This document shows, piece by piece, positions 57,092-64,000 of a stretch of 64,000 bases of DNA. The position numbers and the translations under genes were made by a program. Location: NCBI RefSeq assembly GCF_000245015.1, contig NZ_JH600070.1:1050010-1114009 (forward strand), given 5' to 3'. This DNA is from Beggiatoa alba B18LD (GTDB taxonomy: Bacteria > Pseudomonadota > Gammaproteobacteria > Beggiatoales > Beggiatoaceae). The notes beneath the pieces were generated by a model. That model did not search any database and was not told the origin of the DNA. It saw nothing but the letters and a program-made list of their open reading frames with translations. The first letter of the stretch is position 1. Each line of letters begins with the position of its first letter.

Positions 57092-57424
57092 TTAAGCTGC
57101 TCGTTGCCATTTAGGACGACGATATTCAGGGATAAAACCTAACACAATATGTTCAGGTGCAACGCCAAGAGCCACTAACTCATTATCTAATTCAACTTCA
57201 GTGCTATTATGTTGAATCCAGATTTTTTCATCTTTAAGGTCAAAGTGCATAAGGCAATGATGAACACGCTTATCATTACACCAGCCGACACTCAGTAATT
57301 GATAATGCCCACGTATTTGATCTATCCACACTTGTAATTCTACTTCTTCATTGTGTGGCTTTAATAAGGCATAACGTTGTAGTAAAGCCTCTAATGCATT
57401 GTGATAGTTGATTATTTCTGCCAT
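57092..57424 (-). CDS. xisI: XisI-like protein, unpaired
   Basis: The 110-aa protein matches the XisI family, first described as a control factor for fdxN element excision in heterocystous cyanobacteria and now widespread. Key blocks are YQLLSVGWCNDKRVHHCLMH, KIWIQHNSTE, ELVALGVAPEHIVLGF. XisI genes normally follow xisH, which encodes a nuclease-like protein; none is adjacent here. The role outside cyanobacteria is unknown. Confidence 0.85.
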   Translation of the reverse strand: MAEIINYHNALEALLQRYALLKPHNEEVELQVWIDQIRGHYQLLSVGWCNDKRVHHCLMHFDLKDEKIWIQHNSTEVELDNELVALGVAPEHIVLGFIPEYRRPKWQRAA

Positions 57425-57767
57425 CTAATAATCTCCTCTGTTTGTACATCATAAACTAATAGCAGGATTTAAAAGACTGATTCGCGTTAGATTATTAAGC
57501 AGGAGTGCAATCGCTTCAGCTATTGCGTCTTTTTTCTTTCCGCTACGCGGGGTAAAGGAAGAAAACCCCCTATCCTTGTAAAATGGCTAAAGCGATTTTA
57601 CTCCTGAACTAACTGTTTAGTTGATAAAATCTTGCAAAACTTGGGTTATTCCCCCTAAAAATTCTAATCCCCCTATGAATCCTGATTCAAATAAGTTATT
57701 TTTAATTGCGCATAAACTTTAATTCACTGAAAATTAATCCAATCCCCTTGTTCACGAAGCCTAGACC
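57425..57767. other. Intergenic region upstream of the STAND-CHAT gene
   Basis: These 343 bases hold an imperfect inverted repeat (57501-57605) and a GAATCCTGATTCAAAT fragment related to family B. I see no gene. The chosen start of the STAND-CHAT gene has no strong ribosome site. Confidence 0.5.
57501..57605. repeat. Inverted repeat with AATCGCTTTAGCCATT arms (family D)
   Basis: AGGAGTGCAATCGCTTCAGC TATT at 57501-57524 and its near complement at 57582-57605 agree at 20 of 24 positions, with a 57-base loop containing a CCGCTACGCGGGG hairpin. A related arm recurs at 62556-62577. Confidence 0.6.
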
Positions 57768-60700
57768 ATGCCCCAACAAGTCCACGTCTCCCCATTTATC
57801 ATCAATCCCCCCGCTGATTTATACACCCCCGCCCGTCGTCAGGTTTCTGCTGATTTTGCTTTGCGGTATGCCAATCGGCAGAAAATTGAAGAAAATGAGT
57901 TAAAAGCCTTTGGGGCGGATTTATGGCGGGCTTTAAATATCGACGAGGCATTTGATACCGCTTATCGACAAGCTTGCCCCGCTATATTACCGATTATTCT
58001 CGAAAGCCAAGACGCACAACTGCAACAGCTTGCATGGGAATGTTTATACCATCCGCAACATGGTTTTTTAGCTAAACATCCACATTTCACCCTGTCACGC
58101 CGTGTGCCGACGCAATGTGTTGTAACGCCTATTCAGCAACGCCCCTTAAAAGTCCTGTTATTCACCAGTTTGCCCGAAAATCTCACCGAGCAAGGGCGGT
58201 TGAATGTTGAAAATGAACAAGCCCATGTTTTAGAAGCCTTACTCGAGCCAGTTCAGCGCGGTATTGTACAGTTAGAAGTGCCCGACGATGGACGTTTTCA
58301 GACTTTACAACAGTTTTTAAAACAAGGGTTTGATGTGGTGTTTTTAAGCGGGCATGGGATATTTCATGATGACGCACATTTAACGGAAAAATATGGCGAA
58401 TTTTGTTTCGAGGATGACAACGGCAATGCTGTGATGGTGCGCGATAGTGAGCTGGCAAAGGCTTTTCGTGGGCAGGGGGTGCAATGTGTTGTGTTGTCGG
58501 CGTGCGAATCGGGACAAAGTGCATCGGCAGATTTAAGTACAGGTTTGGCGCAATCGTTGGTAAATATCGGCTTACCGCATGTTGTTGGGATGCGCGAATC
58601 AGTATTAGAGATTGCAGGCATTGCTTTTGCGCGGGCATTTTGTGAAGCCATTGCCCAACAAGCGCGGATTGATGAAGCGGTGCAAGCAGGACGGCAGGCG
58701 ATTGAGCGCGGGGACACAGTCAGCGAAGATTTAAAAAATCATTGGCGTGAATTGAGTATAACGCAATGGTCTTTGCCAATATTGTGGAGTCGTGACCCTG
58801 CTGTGCCTTTGGTGAATTGGGGGTTTGAGGTTAAACCGCCTGCTGATACGGTTTTATCTTCTTCATTATCAGGGTTACCACCTTTACAACGTTTTATCGG
58901 ACGACGGCGCGAACTGAGGGAATGGCGCAACCGTTTAGAAAGTCGTCAAGTTAAACAGTTGCTCATCACAGGCGAAGGGGGACAGGGAAAAACCGCGCTT
59001 GTCACCTATTTAGCGCAACGGTTACAGCAAAAAGGCTTTATTGTTCATGTATATTCAGCGCGTCCTGAAAATAGTTGGACAGAGTTTGAAACACTTTTAC
59101 AGTTTAGTTTAGATGGAGTACATACGCCTGAATTTACAGCGAAACAGGAAAAATGCAAGACTGTAAAATTATTTGCCCAGTTATTAATCTCAACCTTACA
59201 GAAACAAACCCAACGTAAATTAGTATTGATTTTTGACAATTTAGAGTCTTTACAAGATTTAAAAACACATGCATTAACTGATGAAACAATAACAACATGG
59301 TTAAGCGTTATTCAGCAAATGGGCGACAGTGCGCCAACGGTTTTATTAACATCGCGTTGGAAATTACCGAATTGGCAAGCAGGATATTTGTCTTTATGTC
59401 ATGCAAATTATGGCGATTTTATTCAATTCATTTATTTACAAAAAACCCCTTTACCCAATGAAAAAGAAGCGCGGTTTAAATTACTTCGTGAACTTTATCA
59501 AGCCTTTCAAGGTAATTTTCGTGGCTTAGAGTTCTTTCTTAAATTGCTCCCCGATTTAAGCCAAACTGACCGCGAACAGTTATTAACAAACATTAAAACT
59601 GCTCAAACAGATTTACAAACCAATCAACTTTTAGAAAAAATCATTCAAACCGCGTTAGAAGCAGATGAACGCGAGTTATTAAGACGTTTAACGGTTTATA
59701 CAACCGCTGTCCCACAAGAAGGGGTGAAAAAAATTGCCCTGAGTGAGCCTCAATTAAAGCCTGTCGAGAACCTACTTCAACGCTTAAGTCATTATTCTTT
59801 AATCGAATGTGTTTTTAACCCACCTTTACAACGCGAGATTTTCTATTGTGGTGCAATGGTGCGTTTATGGATACAAGCACATTTACCCCCCATCACCACC
59901 ACGTTATACAGTCAAGCGGCTGACTATCAACGCTATCTTTTTGAGACTGATAAAAAAGATTATGAACAAGCCCTTGCAGTGCACGAATCCTTGACACTGG
60001 CAGGAAAAAAAGCAGAGGCGGATAGCTTTGCGTTAGATAAACTTGTGCCCTCTTTCTACCTCGTGGGTTTATATCGTACCTTGTTGGAATGGGTAGAGCC
60101 GATGCAAGGCGGAGAAGATAAAGCAATTGAAAGTCGAGTTTTAAGTTGGCTAGGCACGACAAACCACGCACTAGGAAACTACGAAACCGCCCTGCGCTAC
60201 TTGCAACAGTCCTTAGCGATTTTCAAAGAATTGGGAGATAAAAAAAGCGAAGGCACGACGCTCAACAATATGGCAACTATCGCCCATGCCCGAGGCGACT
60301 ACGAAACCGCCCTGCGCTACTTGCAACAGTCCTTAGCGATTCAACAAGAAATCGGCGATAAAAGTGGCGAAGGCGCGACGCTTAACAATATTTCTCAAAT
60401 CTATGATGCCCGAGGCGACTACGAAACCGCCCTGCGCTACTTGCAACAGTCCTTAGCGATTCAACAAGAAATCGGCGATAAAAGTGGCGAAGGCACGACG
60501 CTCAACAATATGGCAACAACTGCTTATGCCCGAGGCGACTACGAAACCGCCCTGCGCTACTTGCAACAGTCCTTAGCGATTCAACAAGAAATCGGCGATA
60601 AAAGTGGCGAAGGCGCGACGCTTAACAATATTTCTCAAATCTATGATGCCCGAGGCGACTACGAAACCGCCCTGCGCTACTTGCAACAGTCCTTAGCGAT

Positions 60701-61178
60701 AAGACAAGACATCGGCGATAAAAGTGGCGAAGGCACGACGCTCAACAATATTTCTTCTATCTTTCAAGCCCGAGGCGACTACGAAACCGCCCTGCGCTAC
60801 TTGCAACAGTCCTTAGCGATAAGACAAGAAATCGGCGATAAAAGTGGCGAAGGCACGACGCTCAACAATATTGGACAAATATTTAAAGCCCGAGGCGACT
60901 ACGAAACCGCCCTGCGCTACTTGCAACAGTCCTTAGCGATAAGACAAGAAATCGGCGATGTGGCAGGCTTGTGTGCGACGTTGTTTAATATGGGACATAT
61001 TCATTTACAAAATGAAGAAGTGCAGGAAGGAATCGCGAAATTTGTAGAAACGTATCGAATTGCTCATAAGATTGGTTATGCACAAGTCTTGCGGGCGTTG
61101 GAGCAGTTGGCGAAGGATTTGGGACAGGATGGCTTAAATTTTTGGAAACAATTAAGTAAGCAATTTCCTGAATCATAA
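57768..61178 (+). CDS. STAND-type protein: CHAT protease - P-loop NTPase - TPR array
   Basis: The 1136-aa cytoplasmic protein has three parts. The N-terminal CHAT domain (about 1-330) has H196 (LSGHGIF) and C246 (LSACESGQ). A STAND/NB-ARC-like NTPase follows, with FIGRRRELREW, Walker A GEGGQGKT (402-409) and Walker B KLVLIFDNLES; a winged-helix-like part extends to about 740. The C terminus holds TPRs, including seven near-identical 40-residue units (about 805-1090). Effector, switch and repeat sensor in this order is the plan of NLR-like immune proteins, where ligand binding to the repeats drives oligomerisation and activates the protease. Defence or programmed death is inferred; no target is known. 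The genes downstream may belong to it. Confidence 0.9.
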   Translation: MPQQVHVSPFIINPPADLYTPARRQVSADFALRYANRQKIEENELKAFGADLWRALNIDEAFDTAYRQACPAILPIILESQDAQLQQLAWECLYHPQHGFLAKHPHFTLSRRVPTQCVVTPIQQRPLKVLLFTSLPENLTEQGRLNVENEQAHVLEALLEPVQRGIVQLEVPDDGRFQTLQQFLKQGFDVVFLSGHGIFHDDAHLTEKYGEFCFEDDNGNAVMVRDSELAKAFRGQGVQCVVLSACESGQSASADLSTGLAQSLVNIGLPHVVGMRESVLEIAGIAFARAFCEAIAQQARIDEAVQAGRQAIERGDTVSEDLKNHWRELSITQWSLPILWSRDPAVPLVNWGFEVKPPADTVLSSSLSGLPPLQRFIGRRRELREWRNRLESRQVKQLLITGEGGQGKTALVTYLAQRLQQKGFIVHVYSARPENSWTEFETLLQFSLDGVHTPEFTAKQEKCKTVKLFAQLLISTLQKQTQRKLVLIFDNLESLQDLKTHALTDETITTWLSVIQQMGDSAPTVLLTSRWKLPNWQAGYLSLCHANYGDFIQFIYLQKTPLPNEKEARFKLLRELYQAFQGNFRGLEFFLKLLPDLSQTDREQLLTNIKTAQTDLQTNQLLEKIIQTALEADERELLRRLTVYTTAVPQEGVKKIALSEPQLKPVENLLQRLSHYSLIECVFNPPLQREIFYCGAMVRLWIQAHLPPITTTLYSQAADYQRYLFETDKKDYEQALAVHESLTLAGKKAEADSFALDKLVPSFYLVGLYRTLLEWVEPMQGGEDKAIESRVLSWLGTTNHALGNYETALRYLQQSLAIFKELGDKKSEGTTLNNMATIAHARGDYETALRYLQQSLAIQQEIGDKSGEGATLNNISQIYDARGDYETALRYLQQSLAIQQEIGDKSGEGTTLNNMATTAYARGDYETALRYLQQSLAIQQEIGDKSGEGATLNNISQIYDARGDYETALRYLQQSLAIRQDIGDKSGEGTTLNNISSIFQARGDYETALRYLQQSLAIRQEIGDKSGEGTTLNNIGQIFKARGDYETALRYLQQSLAIRQEIGDVAGLCATLFNMGHIHLQNEEVQEGIAKFVETYRIAHKIGYAQVLRALEQLAKDLGQDGLNFWKQLSKQFPES
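60180..60959 (+). repeat. Seven tandem 120-nt coding TPR repeats
   Basis: Units of 120 nt begin at 60181, 60301, 60421, 60541, 60661, 60781 and 60901. The first 40 nt of each (ACGAAACCGCCCTGCGCTAC onward) are identical in all seven. Units two and four are identical over all 120 nt. Variation is confined to the residues before and after DKSGEGTTLNN and to the loop before ARGDYE. Confidence 0.95.
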
Positions 61179-61261
61179 CTTACATAATTTTCTTAATTAT
61201 CATTATTGTGCTAGTTTTATTTATTAAGTGAATTGTGGTTTAGAACTAAAGGAAACAAACC

Positions 61262-61444
61262 ATGCATTCTAGCCAAGATGCCCCCCTTTTACAAAAACTT
61301 GATAATTTAACTAAAAAAATATCTTTAGTTTCTCCAACTATTCGCAACTGGCAAACTGTTTTCCATATTGCCCAACAATTTAGCGACGACTTTATGCAAG
61401 AGGAAAGAAAACAACCTGAAATACAAACAAGAGAACTATTTTAA
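61262..61444 (+). pseudogene. VapB-like antitoxin remnant (C-terminal part)
   Basis: The 60-codon frame has an AAAGGA site and could be expressed. Its C terminus, WQTVFHIAQQFSDDFMQEER followed by KQPEIQTRELF, matches the toxin-binding tail typical of VapB antitoxins (DDFM-ERNQP-Q-RE-F). The usual N-terminal AbrB/SpoVT DNA-binding half is replaced by unrelated sequence. The stop overlaps the next frame as TAATG, as in vapBC operons. This assignment rests on remembered consensus. Confidence 0.55.
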
Positions 61445-61584
61445 TGAATTATTTAATAAATACAAATATCTATATTAAACAAAATCATTTTAACCACAAG
61501 ATACTTATAAACAGTATGGAACATCATGACCGACCAAACCCCACCGCCGATTATTCAAACTCGCCCGCCTTCGGAAACAGATAA
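61444..61584 (+). pseudogene. VapC-like toxin remnant (N-terminal fragment)
   Basis: The frame opened by the TAATG overlap reads MNYLINTNIYIKQNHFNHKI, close to the PIN-domain VapC N terminus (M-YLLDTNICIY-IKQ). The first catalytic Asp appears as Asn. After about 20 residues similarity ends and the frame runs into the start of the next gene, stopping at 61582-61584. The rest of the toxin is missing. Confidence 0.55.
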
Positions 61585-61996
61585 ATACTTACAACAAAAA
61601 TTTGTAGAAGAAATCGTACAGCAAGCAAATCGTTTAGATGAGCTTGCAAAACAGTTATTCACTTTAGAGTTAGCTGTGCCGAGTGTGTATGTGACTGTTT
61701 TGCAATTGGTACAAGGTGAAAAAGCGAGTTTGGGTTTAAATGCTTATTTAATCAGTGCTTTTACTTTATGGTTTCTCGCGCTCTTACTGACTTTTTTCAC
61801 CTTATTTCCTAATAATCGTTATAAAGTGAGGCGCAATCTTATCCGCCGTGAAACTTCCAATAATCCAACAGAGGGCATTAGTATCGAGGAATTTTTCCAA
61901 AAAAGTGCGCGGGATAAATATTGGGAATTAGTCGCGGGTAGTGTGTGCTTTTTTCTAGGTTTAGCCTGTGCAGGCTTGAGCATCTTTATTCGTTAA
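61526..61996 (+). CDS. Small two-helix membrane protein, unknown function
   Basis: The 156-aa protein has a Pro-rich N terminus, a helical segment (about 24-60), two strongly hydrophobic helices (about 74-97 and 133-155), and a charged region between them (KVRRNLIRRETSNNPTEG). I do not recognise the family. Position downstream of a STAND-CHAT gene, after a decayed vapBC, makes a membrane-acting partner possible, but nothing in the sequence proves it. It shares the strand and a 13-bp gap with the zinc-ribbon gene. Confidence 0.65.
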   Translation: MTDQTPPPIIQTRPPSETDKYLQQKFVEEIVQQANRLDELAKQLFTLELAVPSVYVTVLQLVQGEKASLGLNAYLISAFTLWFLALLLTFFTLFPNNRYKVRRNLIRRETSNNPTEGISIEEFFQKSARDKYWELVAGSVCFFLGLACAGLSIFIR

Positions 61997-62009
61997 ATGA
62001 GGCAATCTC

Positions 62010-62246
62010 ATGGCAAAACAAAAACAACGTTTTCAGTGTCACAAATGCCAAGAAACTTTTGATTTATTGATTGATTCAGAAGAACAACCTGTTTTAATGG
62101 GCTATTGTCCCTATTGTGGGGAAACATGGGAAGTTGATTTATTACCCGAAGCGAGCACGGTGACCATTTATAAGAGTCCAACGCAAAAAATAGCGGAGTC
62201 TATGCAGTTGCCCGCTGTTTTGATTACACGACCAAGACAAGAGTAA
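62010..62246 (+). CDS. Small zinc-ribbon protein
   Basis: The 78-aa protein carries two CxxC knuckles (CHKCQETF and YCPYCGETW) spaced 23 residues apart, a single zinc ribbon, then an acidic and a short hydrophobic tail. A GAGG site lies 7 bases before the ATG. The function is unknown; it is probably cotranscribed with the membrane protein upstream. Confidence 0.7.
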   Translation: MAKQKQRFQCHKCQETFDLLIDSEEQPVLMGYCPYCGETWEVDLLPEASTVTIYKSPTQKIAESMQLPAVLITRPRQE

Positions 62247-62280
62247 GTCATATAAAAACATTTAGTTAACCTGAATTCAG

Positions 62281-62465
62281 TGAAATTTCTTTAAAAAGAC
62301 AAACGTTTGTCTGAATCAGGATTTTCAGGATTAAAAGATTGTCTGAATCAGAATTTTCAGAATTAACAGAATTTTCAGAATTAAAAAGACAAGAAAATTA
62401 AAAGAATAAAAAATTATGTTTTTAATTCTGCTAATTCTGAAAATTCTGTGAATTCTGATTCAGAC
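62281..62465. repeat. Long GAATT/ATTCTG tract (family B)
   Basis: The tract holds a small palindrome GACAAACGTTTGTC, then CAGGATTTTCAGGATT, CAGAATTTTCAGAATTAACA, and a complementary ATTCTGCTAATTCTGAAAAT block. The two halves are inverse complements, so the whole can fold as a long imperfect hairpin. Confidence 0.65.
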
Positions 62466-62470
62466 AAAAA

Positions 62471-62540
62471 AAGACCTACTAGATTTTCAAAACATAGTAA
62501 CTATCTGTTTTATTTTATAAATCTCGCGATTTCAGGTTAG
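62471..62540. repeat. Hairpin-tail intergenic repeat (family C), degenerate
   Basis: GACCTACTAGATTTTCAAAA followed by CATAGTAACTATC, then the TGTTTTATTTTATAAATCTC tail and TTTCAGGTTAG. The right stem arm has decayed relative to other copies. Confidence 0.6.
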
Positions 62541-62550
62541 ATTAATGAGG

Positions 62551-62580
62551 CAGGCGAGCAATCGCTTTAGCCATTTTAGC
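62551..62580. repeat. Family D repeat arm
   Basis: GAGCAATCGCTTTAGCCATT closely matches the arm at 57501-57524 and the complement of 57582-57605. Confidence 0.55.
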
Positions 62581-62775
62581 TTTAAAGCGTTATTCGTTCT
62601 TTTTAAGAAAACGTTATATCTAGTTAATAATTTTATAAAAAGCGTAATTATTTTTATACATCCTCTTGTTTAATCTCAAAAATCTCATGAACTACACCTT
62701 GTAGTTTCCCTTTTTCTGTCCCAAATTATTCAGCACCAACACCCCAACACTTTCTAAATAATAACGAGGTTTTCT

Positions 62776-63228
62776 ATGGAGCTGATTATTAACGGTAAAA
62801 CCGTCACGGTGGAGGTTGAGCCAGATACTCCTTTGTTATGGGTTCTCCGCGACCATTTACACATGACGGGTACTAAATTCGGCTGTGGGATGGCTTTGTG
62901 TGGTGCATGTACAGTGCATGTTGATGGACAACCAACCCGTTCCTGTTCGATGCCCGTCTCTGCCATGGCAGGTAAACAAATTACTACCATCGAAGGGATT
63001 AGTAGTAAAGCTGCGCAAGCGGTGCAAACAGCGTGGGAAAAGTTAGATGTGGTGCAATGTGGTTATTGCCAATCAGGGCAAATCATGAGCGCGACCGCGT
63101 TGTTAGAACGTAATCCCAACCCCAGCGATAGCGATATCGACACCGCAATGGGCGGTAACGTTTGCCGTTGTGCAACTTATGTTCGCATCCGTGCGGCTAT
63201 TAAAGAAGCTGCAAAAACGCTGGTCTAA
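62776..63228 (+). CDS. 2Fe-2S subunit of a molybdenum hydroxylase (IorA/XdhC-like small subunit)
   Basis: The 150-aa protein transfers electrons from the molybdenum site. It carries the plant-type 2Fe-2S motif ([20 protein letters not shown], then C) and the C-terminal second cluster with QCGYCQSGQ and [11 protein letters not shown]. It pairs with the molybdopterin subunit downstream, 17 bp away, as in isoquinoline 1-oxidoreductase or aldehyde dehydrogenase operons. The substrate cannot be predicted. Confidence 0.92.
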   Translation: MELIINGKTVTVEVEPDTPLLWVLRDHLHMTGTKFGCGMALCGACTVHVDGQPTRSCSMPVSAMAGKQITTIEGISSKAAQAVQTAWEKLDVVQCGYCQSGQIMSATALLERNPNPSDSDIDTAMGGNVCRCATYVRIRAAIKEAAKTLV

Positions 63229-63245
63229 TTTAGGAAAAGTTCACT

Positions 63246-64000
63246 ATGAATACGATTTTTAATCTGAGTCGTCGGACATTTTTAAAAACAGGGGCAAGCG
63301 TTGGTGCAGGACTCACGTTAGGCTTGTATTTGCCGAAAACCCTCGCAGAATCTGAAAAAATTCCCGTTACTACCACTGAAATTGTTTTAGAACCGAATGC
63401 TTTTGTACGCATTGGCACAGATAATACGGTGACAGTTACCGTTAAGCATGTAGAAATGGGACAAGGGACTTATACAGGTTTACCGACCTTAGTCGCTGAA
63501 GAATTAGATGCAGATTGGGCGCAAATTAAGGTGGTTGGCGCACCTGCGGATGCGGGACGCTATAACAATTTATTCTGGGGCCCTGTACAAGGCACAGGTG
63601 GCAGTACCGCAATGGCAAATTCTTTCGAGCAAATGCGCGTTGCAGGCGCGACCGCTCGAAAAATGTTGATTACCGCCGCCGCGCAGGCATGGAAAGTGCC
63701 CGCTGAGGAAATTGTGATTAAAGCGGGTGTTGTCAGTCATCCCGCATCTAAACATCAAGCCAGTTTTGGCGAATTAGCCGAATTAGCTTCGCATGTGGCT
63801 GTCCCTGAACATGGGGAAATTAAATTAAAAGAGCCGAAAGATTTTGTTTATATCGGCAAAATGGCGATAAAACGCAAAGATACTAAAGCGAAAACGAATG
63901 GCACGGCGATTTATACCCAAGATATTAATTTCCCTGATTTACTGACTGCTGTTGTTGCTCATTCCCCCCGTTTTGGCGGTAAAGTCAAAAGTGTCGACAT
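63246..64000 (+). CDS. Molybdopterin-binding subunit of a molybdenum hydroxylase (IorB-like), partial
   Basis: Only the first 251 codons are in the window; the gene runs off the right end. It begins MNTIFNLSRRTFLKTGASVG, a Tat signal (SRRTFLK), so the folded enzyme is exported. Then come IVLEPNAFVRIGTDNTVTVT, KHVEMGQGTYTGLPTLVAEE and GTGGSTAMANSF, typical of the IorB branch of xanthine dehydrogenase-like large subunits. The Tat signal and the absence of an FAD subunit next to it suggest a periplasmic enzyme donating electrons to a cytochrome. Confidence 0.92.
   Translation, partial: MNTIFNLSRRTFLKTGASVGAGLTLGLYLPKTLAESEKIPVTTTEIVLEPNAFVRIGTDNTVTVTVKHVEMGQGTYTGLPTLVAEELDADWAQIKVVGAPADAGRYNNLFWGPVQGTGGSTAMANSFEQMRVAGATARKMLITAAAQAWKVPAEEIVIKAGVVSHPASKHQASFGELAELASHVAVPEHGEIKLKEPKDFVYIGKMAIKRKDTKAKTNGTAIYTQDINFPDLLTAVVAHSPRFGGKVKSVD

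Larger units (their letters stand above)
62247..62775. other. Intergenic repeat cluster before the molybdenum hydroxylase operon
   Basis: These 529 bases hold an inverted family C tail (62270-62292), a long family B tract (62281-62465), a family C hairpin and tail (62471-62540), and a family D arm (62551-62580). No gene is seen. The last 190 bases should contain the promoter of the iorA-like gene. Confidence 0.7.

Noticed and set aside
60180-60959. Regular repeats that could be mistaken for a CRISPR array
   Set aside because: The 120-nt period is an exact multiple of three inside an open frame and encodes TPR units; there are no short repeats with unique spacers.

Overview
The window looks like chromosomal DNA of a gammaproteobacterium, most likely a filamentous sulfur oxidiser of the Beggiatoa/Thiotrichales type. 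That placement is an inference from the gammaproteobacterial order miaA-hfq-hflX-hflK-hflC-yjeT-hisZ-purA, the moderate AT-rich composition, the density of intergenic palindromic repeats, and the CHAT/TPR/Rpn/XisI accessory genes. I see no rRNA, tRNA, CRISPR array or intact transposase.

Layout. 0.2-6 kb (minus strand): a LysM lytic transglycosylase (mltD), phosphatidylserine decarboxylase (psd), a PCu(A)C/SCO copper-delivery pair and a membrane PP2C phosphatase. 6.3-16.2 kb (minus): two very large exported proteins, a thioester alpha-2-macroglobulin and an M4 metalloprotease with a duplicated C-terminal module. 16.3-24.4 kb (plus): the hfq/hfl superoperon, interrupted between hflX and hflK by a decayed brnT/antitoxin pair. 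24.5-33.6 kb: yggS, a CoA-binding protein, lipoproteins, two Nudix hydrolases, TRAP permease genes without a binding protein, a 49-residue exported peptide, and thiC behind a TPP riboswitch. 34.1-39.9 kb (plus): pstC-pstA-pstB-phoU without pstS.

From 40 to 62 kb the window becomes accessory. It holds an AAA ATPase/PD-(D/E)XK-like gene pair resembling a two-gene defence module, a YhaN-type SMC-like ATPase, and three different CHAT (caspase-like) proteins within 15 kb. The first CHAT protein carries eight 135-nt TPR-like repeats and is followed by two nearly identical Rpn/PD-(D/E)XK proteins. The second is exported. The third has STAND architecture, CHAT - P-loop NTPase - TPR, with seven 120-nt repeat units. 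Immediately downstream is a decayed vapBC locus, then a small membrane protein and a zinc-ribbon protein. Between these lie housekeeping genes: ureE, mmsA, an M48 protease and an orphan xisI. The window ends inside a molybdenum hydroxylase operon (iorA-iorB type).

The intergenic regions share several repeat families: a roughly 95-bp palindromic element with near-matching terminal inverted repeats, a hairpin followed by a conserved AT-rich tail, short GAATT/ATCCTG tracts, and an AATCGCTTTAGCCATT repeat. The best candidates for undescribed biology are the CHAT island at 46-62 kb, the ATPase/nuclease pair at 40-41.9 kb, the C-terminal module of the M4 protease, and the palindromic repeat element.
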